Source of the DNA: Variovorax sp. JS1663
GTDB taxonomy: Bacteria > Pseudomonadota > Gammaproteobacteria > Burkholderiales > Burkholderiaceae_C
NCBI RefSeq assembly: GCF_002157355.1
Contig: NZ_LYMK01000024.1
Span: 1-64,000 of the forward strand
Direction of reading: 5' to 3'
DNA length: 64,000 nt
Shown here piece after piece: positions 17,600 through 26,388 of this stretch (positions are counted from its first letter, which is position 1; each line of letters begins with the position of its first letter). A program made the position numbers and the translations under genes. A model generated the notes under the pieces. The model was given only the letters and a program-made list of their open reading frames with translations. It was not told where the DNA came from and did no database searches.

Positions 17600-17909
17600 G
17601 CTTGAGAGGTAAAGGCCGAGGGTGGTGGCGGTTGGATGGGTGGGTGACGTGTGAGAAATGGGTTCTGGTCGCCCCGTCGGACTACCGGTCACCGATGCGT
17701 GACAGTTTTTTGCGCTGTCTCGCCATTTTTTGGTTCCTCGCTAGCACGTCTCTACAAACACAATGTACTGATTAAAACATGCTGCTACTTTTCGATGCAA
17801 GGATACGATCAACTTTGACGATGCAATTTTGCAAATCCGTGTTGTGGTGTCGTTGCGAACATGAGCCGCGCGCCGGGAACATGCACATTCCGATGTCCGA
17901 AGGAAACCC
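17600..17909. promoter_or_regulatory. AT-rich divergent control region between pilL and an interrupted gene
   Basis: A 310-bp gap between leftward pil genes and a rightward reading frame. From about 17740 to 17850 it is clearly more AT-rich than the rest of the window. It contains TTGACG (17815-17820) on the plus strand and a small palindrome TGCAATTTTGCA (17822-17833). It probably carries the pil promoter and a divergent one; exact start sites cannot be fixed. Confidence 0.5.
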
Positions 17910-18151
17910 ATGACACTCAGATCGATCCGGGACGCCGAGCTCGGCGAGGCGTACATCCCCTCCTCGATCGGTCTTCCGCCCGAGATCGAGGCGCTCGCCT
18001 GGCGCAAGCGCGCGATCCACGTGTTCCGGGACCCTCAGGAGCAGCTGCTGGTTCTCGCGCCGGATCACATCTATGAGCGCTATGGCCACCGCGTCCTGGG
18101 CTCCGGGCCAAACGAAGCGCACGCCGCTGCGTCGGCCGCGATCGGGCTTAC
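17910..18151 (+). pseudogene. 5' part of an unknown gene cut by a TnpB element
   Basis: The reading frame starts MTLRSIRDAELGEAYIPSS and has native-looking codons to about residue 80, where TTAC (18148-18151) is followed by sequence that looks like the left end of the IS200/IS605-type element. The frame then runs by chance into tnpB. No continuation is seen after the right end at about 19590; the bases there match other genes. It is divergent from the pil operon. I do not recognise the family. It could be a short intact gene ending inside the element. Confidence 0.5.
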
Positions 18152-19590
18152 TCAAACGTGCGTCAAGGGCCCCGTCCTTCCAGGCGGGGAAGGAAGCCTT
18201 ATTTTTCTTCGTGTCCTTGCGCGAAGCGTTTCTGATTGCCCATACTGTTTTTTTATGTCTGCCGATCCTTCTCTCCGTGCCTTCCGCTTCCAGCTTCGTC
18301 CTCGACCTGCGCAGGAGAAGCAATTGGCGCGCTACGCGGGCATGATGCGTTGGGTCTGGAACCGCGCGCTAGCCGAGCAGCAAGCAGCGAGGGAGCGCGG
18401 TGAGAAGTACGCAGGCTTTGCCAGCATGTGCAAGTGGCTCACGGCTTGGCGCGCAGCGCCGGATACCCGGTGGCTGGCAGATGGCCCCGTGCATCCGCAG
18501 CAGCAGGTCTTGAAGCGCCTGGATGCCGCGTTCCAGACCTTCTTCGCGAACGTGCGGGCAGGCAGGAAGCCCAGCTACCCGCGCTTCAAGAAGCGCGGCG
18601 CCGAGCCCGGCATTCGTTTCCCGGATCCCAAGCAATTCAAGCTGGACGCGGCCAATGGGCGCCTCCAGCTTCCGAAGCTCGGTTGGGCGCGCATGCGCAT
18701 GAGCCGGGAGGTCACCGGAGAGCTGCGCAATGCCAGCGTCACCCGTGAGGGGGAGCGCTGGTATGTCGCAATCCAGACGCTGCGGCCGGGAGTGCTACCC
18801 ACGGCTGACGTCGCGCCAACGCTCGGCATCGACTTGGGCGTTGCGAACTTCGCGGGTCTTTCGGATGGCCGGCTCATCGTTCCGCTCGCCGCGTTGAAGG
18901 CGCAGCAGCAACGCCTGCGGCGTTACCAGCGCAGCGTCAGCCGAAAGGTCAAGGGCTCGTGCAACCGCAAGAAGGCGGTCGTGAAGCTGCGCGCGCTGCA
19001 CAAGCGCATCGCGCAGCAGCGCAACGACTGGCTGCACAAGCTCACCAGCGGCTTGGCGGCCGAGCATCCCGTGATCGCGATTGAGGACCTGCGCATTGCG
19101 GCGATGAGCGCCTCGGCGCGCGGCAGCGCGCTGAAGCCGGGCAAGAAGGTGCGCCAGAAGGGTGGCCTCAATCGCGGCATCCTCGATGCCGCCTGGGGCG
19201 AATTCAGGCGCCAACTGGAGTACAAGTTGGCCGCCGTCGGCGGCCAGGTGCTGGCGGTGAACCCAGCCTATACGAGCCGCACGTGCCGCGTCTGCGGACA
19301 CGAGGCCGTCGAGAACAGAAGGAGCCAGGCGCTCTTCGCCTGCGTGGCCTGCGGCCACACAGAGCACGCGGACATCAACGCCGCAAAAAACATTCTGGCC
19401 GCGGGACACGCGGTCCGGGCCTCTTCCTCAAAGCCCGCTGCCTGTGGAGGGGTGGTCAGACGCGCGGCGTCCGCAAGGACGAAGCGCGCAGCCCCGGCGA
19501 AGCAGGAACCCACCGAAGAGGCAGGCCGTGCGTAGCGCGCAGCCTGCCACAGCAGGAATCCTCGTCCTTCAGGGCGTGGTGGATGTCAAC
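18152..19590 (+). mobile_element. IS200/IS605-family tnpB-only element (IS1341 type)
   Basis: Left end placed after TTAC, a common insertion motif of this superfamily, and followed by a hairpin (GGCCCCGTCCTTCCAGGCGGGG, imperfect). Right end placed near GGTGGATGTCAAC after a second GTCCTTCAGGGCG structure. Only tnpB is present; the Y1 transposase tnpA is missing, so movement would need a tnpA in trans. Boundaries are estimates, since these elements make no target duplication. Confidence 0.65.
18255..19535 (+). CDS. tnpB: TnpB, RNA-guided DNA endonuclease
   Basis: A 426-residue TnpB. Start taken at MSADPSLRAFRFQLRP, where TnpB similarity begins; the frame is open further upstream into the interrupted gene. 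The RuvC-like triad is intact: Asp193 in GIDLGVANF, Glu277 in AIEDLRI, Asp373 in HADINAAKN. A zinc ribbon with Cys344/347 and Cys363/366 separates the last two. TnpB proteins use a transposon-encoded RNA to cleave DNA next to a motif equal to the insertion site (here possibly TTAC). Cleavage of empty sites helps the element persist. A basic Ala/Arg/Lys tail overlaps the expected guide-RNA gene. Confidence 0.92.
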   Translation: MSADPSLRAFRFQLRPRPAQEKQLARYAGMMRWVWNRALAEQQAARERGEKYAGFASMCKWLTAWRAAPDTRWLADGPVHPQQQVLKRLDAAFQTFFANVRAGRKPSYPRFKKRGAEPGIRFPDPKQFKLDAANGRLQLPKLGWARMRMSREVTGELRNASVTREGERWYVAIQTLRPGVLPTADVAPTLGIDLGVANFAGLSDGRLIVPLAALKAQQQRLRRYQRSVSRKVKGSCNRKKAVVKLRALHKRIAQQRNDWLHKLTSGLAAEHPVIAIEDLRIAAMSASARGSALKPGKKVRQKGGLNRGILDAAWGEFRRQLEYKLAAVGGQVLAVNPAYTSRTCRVCGHEAVENRRSQALFACVACGHTEHADINAAKNILAAGHAVRASSSKPAACGGVVRRAASARTKRAAPAKQEPTEEAGRA

Positions 19591-19606
19591 GAACCGGCCG
19601 AACGCC
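19430..19606 (+). ncRNA. Predicted omega-RNA of TnpB
   Basis: In TnpB elements the guide RNA comes from the 3' end of tnpB plus the right end, with about 16 bases of flanking DNA as guide. By that rule the scaffold would cover roughly 19430-19590, including the hairpin-forming CGTCCTTCAGGGCG, and the guide would be 19591-19606. Both ends are estimates. The flank used as guide is itself a scrambled dotA-like relic. Confidence 0.45.
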
Positions 19607-19655
19607 ATCTGGTCCGAGTCCCGGCCGAGCGTCGCGCAGATTGCTTTGCGCCACG
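19591..19655 (-). pseudogene. Fragment resembling the 3' part of dotA
   Basis: On the minus strand one frame reads KAICATLGRDSDQ then MAFGRF. The intact dotA gene at about 20200-20290 encodes KAIGATLGRDADQQ, four extra residues, then MAFGRFG. The DNA also matches closely (CGGCCGAGCGTCGCGC shared). This looks like a diverged partial duplicate of the dotA C-terminal region with a 12-base deletion, truncated by the TnpB right end. Confidence 0.5.
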
Positions 19656-19740
19656 TTCAGATACCAGCGACCGCGGCTATCCTCGCTGAAGCTGCCAGCG
19701 CGCAGCTCATATTGCGCCAAGCCAAAACTAAGAAGTTCAG
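19656..19740 (-). pseudogene. Fragment resembling a different TnpB
   Basis: The minus strand encodes FGLAQYELRAGSFSEDSRGRWYLNV, a segment typical of the region before the first RuvC motif in another TnpB subfamily. The frame then loses similarity where the dotA-like fragment starts. No RuvC motifs remain. Its divergence from the intact tnpB next door shows a separate origin. The call rests on one motif remembered from the family. Confidence 0.4.
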
Positions 19741-20072
19741 CGTCCAGGCAGCTTGTAGTTCTGACCGAAATCGCGAACATCGTCCCAGTTATCGGACATC
19801 GTCATCACCTTCCTCGCGGCCATAGTAACGGACTCACGCAAGGCCGCATCCCGCACGAGCGGATGCGTGGGGTCGAGCCTCGCAAGCTCCCTCAGGGCCA
19901 AGGTCTTCATCGCAAGGTTGCCAGCGTTGTAACTCTTAACGGTTCGAAGCGCTTCGTAGGCGGAGTTGAGGCTTTGCTCAGCACCAATCGCTTCCGAATG
20001 GCGCTGCATATCGGCAATTCGGCGATCTGTAATTCGCCCAGAATCCGCCAAAAACTGCTCAAACTGACTCAT
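19737..20072 (-). CDS. Hypothetical protein downstream of dotA
   Basis: A 111-residue, mostly helical, soluble protein starting MSQFEQFLADSGRITDRRIA. It begins 3 bases after the dotA stop, so it is likely to be co-transcribed and coupled. No signal peptide, membrane segment or known motif is seen. IncI1 has an exclusion gene near traY, but nothing in this sequence supports that role. The last residues (NYKLPGR) reach the edge of the scrambled tnpB relic, so the 3' end may not be native. Confidence 0.7.
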   Translation of the reverse strand: MSQFEQFLADSGRITDRRIADMQRHSEAIGAEQSLNSAYEALRTVKSYNAGNLAMKTLALRELARLDPTHPLVRDAALRESVTMAARKVMTMSDNWDDVRDFGQNYKLPGR

Positions 20073-20075
20073 CGA

Positions 20076-22529
20076 TCAACCTCCTGTTCCAGCTCCTACA
20101 GAGCCACTAGCCCGGTCTCTACCTTGACGCAAAGTGTCTGCCTTTCGCTGGGCCCGAATTCCGTCTGCAGTCCGCCCAACATCACTCATACCTTGCTGGC
20201 CAAATCTCCCAAACGCCATGAACGTCCCGCGGGTCTGTTGGTCCGCGTCACGGCCGAGCGTCGCGCCAATGGCCTTGCCAGCCCAAGCGAGCGCCTGGTC
20301 GGGCAACAGCACCGACATGTTGCTCAGAGTCGTCACCAGCGTGTGCATGAGCACCCAGAAGATGACCAGGAAGCCGATGATCGAGGCGATGCCAGTGATC
20401 GAGTTGCCCTGTACGTTACCCATCACCGATGGATAGATCCAGAACAGGAAGCTGCCCATCACGATCATAAGGGCCGCTGCCGCCACAAATCCCAGGAGCA
20501 TCAGGAACGGCCGGAACAGCATATTAATAATGAAAAGGTACCCAGTTTCAGTCCGTTGACCCATTCCTTCGCCGTTCGAGTCCAAGTGGACGAATGCCCA
20601 GATCGGGCCCGCTGCGATGCCCTCGAAGAATATCGTCAGGTACTGCACCAGCCCGCCCCACCAGTTCACAAAGGGGACCATCGGGAGCCACAGGCTCATG
20701 ACTGCGCCGAGAATGAACATGGCCCCGAGCAACGTCGGAAGAATGGCCATGAGGGATTCGAACGCGGTGATTAGGCCGCTCATGGGCGTGAACTTCGCCA
20801 CCTTCGAGATCACCGATCCAGCGACCGACGTCAACGACGACACCACTCCCCCCCCTTTGCCGTCCTCATCATCGCCTCCCGGCTTGTATTGCTTCACATA
20901 TGAATAGATGACGAAGCCGGACTCGGCCGCGACCATGAGGTAGTCCCCCATGTTTTTCATGGCGATGATCGGATCGACCAAGCGAAGGCCAGAGGCACTC
21001 GATGCGGTCGCTCCACCGGCGCCAGAGGTCGACAGGTCGATCAGCTTCATCGCAAACGACTGGCCGAAGCTGCAGTTGCCCGTGGGCGCCGTCGTTGCAT
21101 CTGCAAGCGAACTCGAAAGGAGCGCGCAAAGCGCTTGTGGGCCGGACGAGTTGCCCTTTGCCTGCGCGTTCTCCGGGGCGCTCTCTGCCCTCTCGGTGGA
21201 CGCGACCAGGCCATTCAAAGCTTCGTTGAGCTTCGTGTTGTTTCCGCCCGAGTTGACGAGCATCGGGAACGCGCGAAAGTTGACGCTCTGGGCCGCCTGC
21301 GCCATCGCAGCGTTGACCTCTGCCAGCGTCGCGTACCAGGCGCCGGCGCCGAACCAGCCGTACTTCCTCATCGACTCGATTGCCGAGGAGTTCAGCGCCT
21401 GAGTCTGCTGCTGAGGGTTACCGGCAGCATCCTTGATGCCAGCGTAGTAGTTGGCCGCAATGCCCTCGAGCTCCAACCTCGGCAAAACAGCTGCGGGGCC
21501 ACCGTTCTGGCTGGCGATGAAGCTTGTGTACCAGTTGCGCGCCAGGTTCTCGACCTTGCTCGTGTAGCTGGGGAAGTTGGATGCTGCACGCTGCTGCATC
21601 GCCCGAGCGATGTTGTCGTAGTTGACCGAGGCCACACGGTAGCCACCCATAGAGTCCGCGCTGCGGCCATCCGAGGTGACATGGGTCGCGTCTACGCCCA
21701 CGCCACCGCAGTAGGTAGGTGAGCCAGGCTTCCCATAGGTCACTGCGGCCATGCTCCCGCTTGCGCCGTCGATACGGGAAACCCGCTCGGCCGTCATGTT
21801 CAACCCCTCGCGCTCGTGCGCTTCGACGTAGGCGTTCTGCGCCAGCATGCAAACCTGCGAGCGGAATAGATCGAAGGTCGCCTGTTCCAGCGATGCCGCA
21901 CCCTGGGCCTTCGGGGTGACGAAGGACGGAGCCACCACCGTGGTGAGGTTGTTCGTGCCATCGATCATCGCGTTGAAGCCGAGGTTCGCGGCCCCGATGC
22001 CGAGCGTCGTCGCGAACACAAGCACGGCCTGCGAGAGCGAGAACCCGCCGAACGCGGGGATCAGGCTCGCCACGCCGGTGACCATCCGGATCGGCAGCCA
22101 GACCTGGGAGAGCTTTTTGCCCATGAGCTGCCCTTCGTGGGCAGTCTGGACGATGGCCACGCCGATCCCGTAGGTCGCCCAGATGGTGCCGGCTACCAGG
22201 ATGAAGGTGTTGAAGACCAGGAACATACTGCCGAGCAGCGTCGACGCGGTACCGATCGCCGAGAACGGGTTCGTGAAGAACGTGCCCAGCAAGGCGGTGA
22301 ACGCCTGGGTGGACATGTCGTTCGCCCCGGTCGCATCGAGGTAGGGCTGTGTGAGTTGTGTCGTGCCGGTGCCCTGCGCCGCGGCGACGCCCGCCATGAG
22401 CATCGACGCCAGCGCCGCGAACAGGCCCCCGGCGATGTGCGCCGCGGAATGCCTCCGCGAGCGCGAGGTTGGCCGCGGCGCGCCCGAGGCGCAGCCGGCA
22501 GAGTGTGTTGCAGGGTGTGCGAAACGCAT
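20076..22529 (-). CDS. dotA: DotA/TraY-family conjugal transfer membrane protein
   Basis: An 817-residue polytopic inner-membrane protein. After a Sec-type signal (about residues 33-51, ending VAAAQG) come two N-terminal membrane helices, a segment QLMGKKLSQVWLPIRMVTG that matches the DotA/TraY family, a long periplasmic loop with cysteines, and five or so C-terminal helices with NWWGGLVQYLTIFFEGIAAG and PIWAFVHLDSNGEGMG. DotA (Legionella) and TraY (IncI1) are needed for type IVB transfer. The N-terminal 30 residues before the signal are unusual; a later start is possible. It closes this transfer block. Confidence 0.88.
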   Translation of the reverse strand: MRFAHPATHSAGCASGAPRPTSRSRRHSAAHIAGGLFAALASMLMAGVAAAQGTGTTQLTQPYLDATGANDMSTQAFTALLGTFFTNPFSAIGTASTLLGSMFLVFNTFILVAGTIWATYGIGVAIVQTAHEGQLMGKKLSQVWLPIRMVTGVASLIPAFGGFSLSQAVLVFATTLGIGAANLGFNAMIDGTNNLTTVVAPSFVTPKAQGAASLEQATFDLFRSQVCMLAQNAYVEAHEREGLNMTAERVSRIDGASGSMAAVTYGKPGSPTYCGGVGVDATHVTSDGRSADSMGGYRVASVNYDNIARAMQQRAASNFPSYTSKVENLARNWYTSFIASQNGGPAAVLPRLELEGIAANYYAGIKDAAGNPQQQTQALNSSAIESMRKYGWFGAGAWYATLAEVNAAMAQAAQSVNFRAFPMLVNSGGNNTKLNEALNGLVASTERAESAPENAQAKGNSSGPQALCALLSSSLADATTAPTGNCSFGQSFAMKLIDLSTSGAGGATASSASGLRLVDPIIAMKNMGDYLMVAAESGFVIYSYVKQYKPGGDDEDGKGGGVVSSLTSVAGSVISKVAKFTPMSGLITAFESLMAILPTLLGAMFILGAVMSLWLPMVPFVNWWGGLVQYLTIFFEGIAAGPIWAFVHLDSNGEGMGQRTETGYLFIINMLFRPFLMLLGFVAAAALMIVMGSFLFWIYPSVMGNVQGNSITGIASIIGFLVIFWVLMHTLVTTLSNMSVLLPDQALAWAGKAIGATLGRDADQQTRGTFMAFGRFGQQGMSDVGRTADGIRAQRKADTLRQGRDRASGSVGAGTGG

Positions 22530-22721
22530 GGGAAATCCTGACCTGAACCTTTTGCTTGCGGCAACCCCTGAGCAACGTGATGCCGCGGGCCTGCTGCGAT
22601 TCTGGCCGTTTCAATCCGCGATCTAGTATTGCTACGGACGAACGACCCCTATGCCGATGGTATCAGCGGGAGTTTCAGGCGCCTGGGATTTTTGGAAAAC
22701 CGTGCAGGGCTTGCGCAACAA

Positions 22722-22750
22722 CGCCCCGTCCGAGCAAGTCGGACAGGGCG
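22722..22750 (-). terminator. Strong stem-loop between an unknown gene and dotA
   Basis: CGCCCCGTCCGA and TCGGACAGGGCG form a 12-bp stem with one mismatch and a 5-base loop (GCAAG). It lies 50 bases after the stop of the minus-strand gene ending at 22800 and about 190 bases before dotA. On the minus strand only TTGTT follows, so it is a weak terminator candidate or an RNA processing/stability site that separates dotA expression from the upstream genes. Confidence 0.4.
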
Positions 22751-22799
22751 TTGAGGTGTTGGGTGCGGCGCCGGCCGCTCGGCCCGCCGGAGGCGCCAG

Positions 22800-23294
22800 C
22801 TAGCCGATACGCTCGCCGTGATTGGCGGCGGTAGCCCGGGCTTCGTAGGTCGCGAGCGCCTGGCTGTTGTACGGCCGGCCGGCCTTCTGCGCGGTGCGGA
22901 TCGCGCTCTCGTGGGCGAGCGCCACCAAATGATCCGACTCGACGGAGCGCAGGCGCTGCTCATCGGCGAACAGGACCATGCACACGCTGCCCAGGCGGGC
23001 GAACCAGTGAAGGCCCGGTTTGGTGCACACCCCAGCAGCCTGCGCCTCCTCGATCAGCGAACGTGCCGCCGTGTTCAGGTAGACGTCGATCATCGTGGGC
23101 GACGACAGCTCGATATGCCCCAGGTTCTCGACGTGGGCCAAAAGGCAGTCGCGCAGCCGCTCCAGATCGCTTTCCGAGAGCGAGACATGCCGAACCGGAG
23201 GCGCACCAAGGCGACGCTCTTCCTTGGCCCTAGCCGCCAGGACCAACGTCTGTTCCAGCGCCTCTTCGGCGCTCATCATTGCAAAATCCATCAT
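22800..23294 (-). CDS. Hypothetical protein in the transfer operon
   Basis: A 164-residue soluble, helix-rich protein starting MMDFAMMSAEEALEQTL (a start at the second Met is equally possible). No membrane segment or enzyme motif is seen. One Cys-containing stretch (AGVCTKPGLHWFARLGSVCMVLFAD) may form a beta core. It lies 8 bases after the preceding gene on the same strand and ends before a stem-loop, so it is the last of a tight four-gene run (26212 to 22800). Confidence 0.75.
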   Translation of the reverse strand: MMDFAMMSAEEALEQTLVLAARAKEERRLGAPPVRHVSLSESDLERLRDCLLAHVENLGHIELSSPTMIDVYLNTAARSLIEEAQAAGVCTKPGLHWFARLGSVCMVLFADEQRLRSVESDHLVALAHESAIRTAQKAGRPYNSQALATYEARATAANHGERIG

Positions 23295-23302
23295 CGTCGG
23301 CT

Positions 23303-23986
23303 CTACATCGTGACCTTGATCGTTGCGTCCTGGCGCACGGCCGCCTCGACGACCCGCTTCGGATCTGGGCGGAAGGTGATGACATTGAGGCGCGCGGCCA
23401 CCGCATCGCGCTTGTCGTTCTTCTCCGCAACGCGCACGACCGCGTGGTGGATGAATGCCTTCACATAGGGTTGCTCGCGCATGAAACGCCAGACCGCCGA
23501 GGGAAACTGGATCAGCAAATGCTGCAGGCTCAGCGTCGACACCACGTTGAAGTCCTTCTTCGTGATCCGCCCCTCCAGATACGACAGCACGATGTCCTTC
23601 AGCTCCTGCTCGTAGTCGGAACGAAGCCGCGTCGAGGTCAGAAGGCCCGAGTTGCGAACCATCTGCTCCGTCACCGAGGTCGTCGACTCCTTCAGGTGGT
23701 CGAATCCCAACCAGACGTCGACTTCATACAGGAGTTTGCCCTCATCGATCGAGGCTTTGGAAAAGTAGATGCTCGCGTCAGAGATCGAGCGGGTGCCGTG
23801 GACAGCCCAGACGAGATCGTCGGGCAGGTCCCGCGGGTTCGTCCCCTCCAGGCCGACGAGCGTTTCGCGGAAGTCGATGACAGACGGGCGGCGGTCCGTC
23901 AGCAGAAAGGAGCGGAAGAACGTCGCGCCATTGGCACGACCGATGCGCTTCTCGTCGCGCGGCGGAAGAACAACCGGTTGCTTCAT
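23303..23986 (-). CDS. Hypothetical protein in the transfer operon
   Basis: A 227-residue soluble protein of unknown family, starting MKQPVVLPPRDEKRIGRANG. It has a mixed alpha/beta pattern and a charged middle part (LRSDYEQELKDIVLSYLEG). No signal peptide, membrane helix or catalytic motif is visible. It is 14 bases from the upstream gene and 8 from the downstream one, and shares their strand and base composition. It may be a cytosolic partner of the coupling complex, but nothing in the sequence proves it. Confidence 0.75.
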   Translation of the reverse strand: MKQPVVLPPRDEKRIGRANGATFFRSFLLTDRRPSVIDFRETLVGLEGTNPRDLPDDLVWAVHGTRSISDASIYFSKASIDEGKLLYEVDVWLGFDHLKESTTSVTEQMVRNSGLLTSTRLRSDYEQELKDIVLSYLEGRITKKDFNVVSTLSLQHLLIQFPSAVWRFMREQPYVKAFIHHAVVRVAEKNDKRDAVAARLNVITFRPDPKRVVEAAVRQDATIKVTM

Positions 23987-24000
23987 TTCGACGACACCGA

Positions 24001-25038
24001 TCAGAGAGTAAGTGGGCGGATGGGCAGTGGCATCGCCGCGCCGCGGCGGGCGGCGCTACGACCCGATGCGCGGCCGCGCCGGCTGCGGGGGACGCCTGGC
24101 AAGGGAGCGGGACCGCGCGTCTCGAAATCGCCACCACGAACACGGTGCACGATGGTCGACATACGCTCGAGCGCTTCCCGAGGGTTCGGCATCGACATGA
24201 GCTTGCGCAGGAGCAGCTCGATCACCAGCCGAGCGCCGCTTCCTTCGGTTTTCTCCATCCAGCGGTATGCGGTCGACGAGGAGCGATCGAGCGCGGACGT
24301 GAAGCGCTTCGAGTACTGCATCTCGACGTAGCTGCGATCCTCGTCGTCGCCCGGTTTGCTCACCAGGTCGATCAGCGGGCCGTACATCGCCCTGAACACC
24401 TCGTCTGCTTCGTACCGGCGCCACGGGGCAGGCGAGGGGCTCTCGTCGTAGAGCCGGCAGAGCATCTCGACGTCGAAGGGAATGACCTTGCTCGAGCGCA
24501 GCAGCTTGGCGAACGCGAAACGATTCTGCAGACCGAGCGCCGCGGCGAACTCAGTCGAGTTGAGGTCGAAACGCTTGCAAAGCGTGTCCACGTCGCGACC
24601 GGTGAGGGGGCGCTCCGACCAAGGCTTGAGAAGCTCGGCGTGGTCGATCTCCATGTCCTTCTTGATCGCGGGCACGCCAGGCCGTCCGAGCTTGCGAGCG
24701 AGCTTCTTCGCTGACTTTGCTTCCTTGCGCGCCAGACGCTCGGCCAGCTTATCGGCTTCGCGCTGCTTCTTCCGCACCTCGCGCGCGGCCAGGCGCTCCT
24801 TCTTCTCCAGCTCCTTCTGGAGGAGACGCTTGGCGTTGCGTTCGGCCCGCTCGGCTTCACGCATCTCGCGGCGCTCCTGCCGCGCCAGCAGTTGCTTCTG
24901 GGAGAGAACGCGAGGCTTGTTTACGCGCTTCTTGGCCGCGCCTTCCGCGGCGGGCTTCTTCGCCCGGGGCGCTTTGGCCGCTGCCTTGCCCGCGGCCTTC
25001 TTAGCCGCGGGGGCGATCGTTTTCGTGTTCGTGCTCAT
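24001..25038 (-). CDS. Lysine/alanine-rich histone-like protein with coiled coil
   Basis: 345 residues in three parts. Residues 1-45 are Ala/Lys/Pro-rich, like histone H1 tails (AKKAAGKAAAKAPRAKKPAA). Residues 46-120 form a highly charged coiled coil of Arg/Glu/Lys. Residues 125-300 look like a globular helical domain (GRDVDTLCKRFDLNSTEFAAAL suggests a helix-turn-helix). The tail is Arg-rich. It overlaps the upstream gene by 38 bases. It could bind plasmid DNA or contact the coupling protein. I do not recognise a named family. Confidence 0.8.
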   Translation of the reverse strand: MSTNTKTIAPAAKKAAGKAAAKAPRAKKPAAEGAAKKRVNKPRVLSQKQLLARQERREMREAERAERNAKRLLQKELEKKERLAAREVRKKQREADKLAERLARKEAKSAKKLARKLGRPGVPAIKKDMEIDHAELLKPWSERPLTGRDVDTLCKRFDLNSTEFAAALGLQNRFAFAKLLRSSKVIPFDVEMLCRLYDESPSPAPWRRYEADEVFRAMYGPLIDLVSKPGDDEDRSYVEMQYSKRFTSALDRSSSTAYRWMEKTEGSGARLVIELLLRKLMSMPNPREALERMSTIVHRVRGGDFETRGPAPLPGVPRSRRGRASGRSAARRGAAMPLPIRPLTL

Positions 25039-26212
25039 TGCTGTTCGAAACGTTTGAAATCAGTGCTGCCTTCAGGCTGGCCACCCGCTGCGGGCTCGGC
25101 TCGGAGGGTTCGATCTCCAGATCGGGATCGACATCAAGGGCCAGCTCACGCCTTTCGGCAGGAGTCAGGACTGCAGGCTCCTGGTCGACCGGGTGAGCGA
25201 TCCTCGCCCTCCAGTCCGGCAAAGCCTCATCGACCTTCGCGCGAGTGGCGATCTCCATGACATCCAGGCCCTGCTGCTTCGCGGTCAACAGGGAAGATTC
25301 GATGGCGTGCTGCCGCGCTGCTGCCCTCTGCTCGCAGGCCACCCGTTCAGCGTGCATGCGCCGGATTTCGGCACCCGGCAGGCCTCCGAACTCATCGCTC
25401 GCCAGCACCAAAGCCAGCAGTTGGTCAGCCGGCGTGTCGCCCAAGGCGGCCAGCGCTCCCAGCTGCGTCTTGATCTGCGCGTCCAGCTCCCGCACCTGGG
25501 CCTTTGCCTGCGTCACCTCGGACACGCACTCTTCGAGCAGGCCTATTGCCATGATGGCGGGCAGCTTGCTCTCGTCCACGGCGTTCAGATCTGGGACCTT
25601 CTCATTCAGACGCCTCATTGTGCCGACAACCGTGTCCGCGCCGAGGGGAAGATCGCCCGCGAGCTTGCTGCCGGCCAGTCCCGCGGGGAAAGCCAGCTTC
25701 CCCACCTTCTTCGTCAGACCCGGCACCTGCGCATTGACCTCTTCGTCTTGGCCAAGATAGTCGTCGGGGACGAGTTCGCCACTGTTCACCCGGGCAGCCG
25801 CAATGCTCGCTTTCGACTCTTGAGTCTCCCCGGCTTCAGCCTGCGCGGCGAGGTCGACTTCGTCTCCTGCCGGACCATCGGGCAAGCGATTGACGTCTTC
25901 CGGGCTCCCTGCGCCGACTCCCCCGTCGGCAGGAGCACCAGTTCCATTCGCCGGGCCGGCACGGAACGGCCGGGTGATCCAGCGGAAAAAGTTGAGCAGC
26001 ATCTGTACCAGACCGGAGACGGCACCCGCCGATCCGGCCCACAACTTCGCGGCGGTTTCGCGGATGAGACGCGCGGCGTCTTCGAGCTTGAGCGAATCAG
26101 CTTTTGGCGCCGCGCCATGAACCAAGCCAGCCACTTCGAGGCGCGCTTCACTGCCGGCCGCCGCGGCGATCGGAGTGGTTGCAAAAGGTGAATCGTTGCT
26201 CAGGATGGTCAT
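25001..26212 (-). CDS. Hypothetical protein upstream of the histone-like gene
   Basis: A 403-residue protein. An amphipathic or membrane-associated stretch (VQMLLNFFRWITRPF, about residues 68-82) is followed by an acidic Gly/Pro/Asp-rich linker (about 85-135) and a long helical region with coiled-coil character (about 220-320). The C-terminus is polar (SNSNEHEHENDRPRG). The gene is first in a four-gene run and lies 176 bases after the dotL stop, so it may have its own promoter. Function unknown. Confidence 0.75.
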   Translation of the reverse strand: MTILSNDSPFATTPIAAAAGSEARLEVAGLVHGAAPKADSLKLEDAARLIRETAAKLWAGSAGAVSGLVQMLLNFFRWITRPFRAGPANGTGAPADGGVGAGSPEDVNRLPDGPAGDEVDLAAQAEAGETQESKASIAAARVNSGELVPDDYLGQDEEVNAQVPGLTKKVGKLAFPAGLAGSKLAGDLPLGADTVVGTMRRLNEKVPDLNAVDESKLPAIMAIGLLEECVSEVTQAKAQVRELDAQIKTQLGALAALGDTPADQLLALVLASDEFGGLPGAEIRRMHAERVACEQRAAARQHAIESSLLTAKQQGLDVMEIATRAKVDEALPDWRARIAHPVDQEPAVLTPAERRELALDVDPDLEIEPSEPSPQRVASLKAALISNVSNSNEHEHENDRPRG

Positions 26213-26388
26213 GGCGTGGCGCAGTTTCGTCGGTCAAAAGCATCGATCGGTCAACCCCGATCCATCGATTCAATTTTCCACGGAATAACTGCACTACAAA
26301 CATTTATATCAAGTCCACCAGATTGTAACCAGTAGGACTTCGCCTCTTTTCCCGAGGAAACCACACCTCAAAGCGAAATGGTCGGGCC

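Noticed and set aside
17910..19535. One 541-residue fusion protein with TnpB at its end
   Set aside because: TnpB similarity begins at the internal Met (18255), and an element-like left end with hairpin lies between the two parts.
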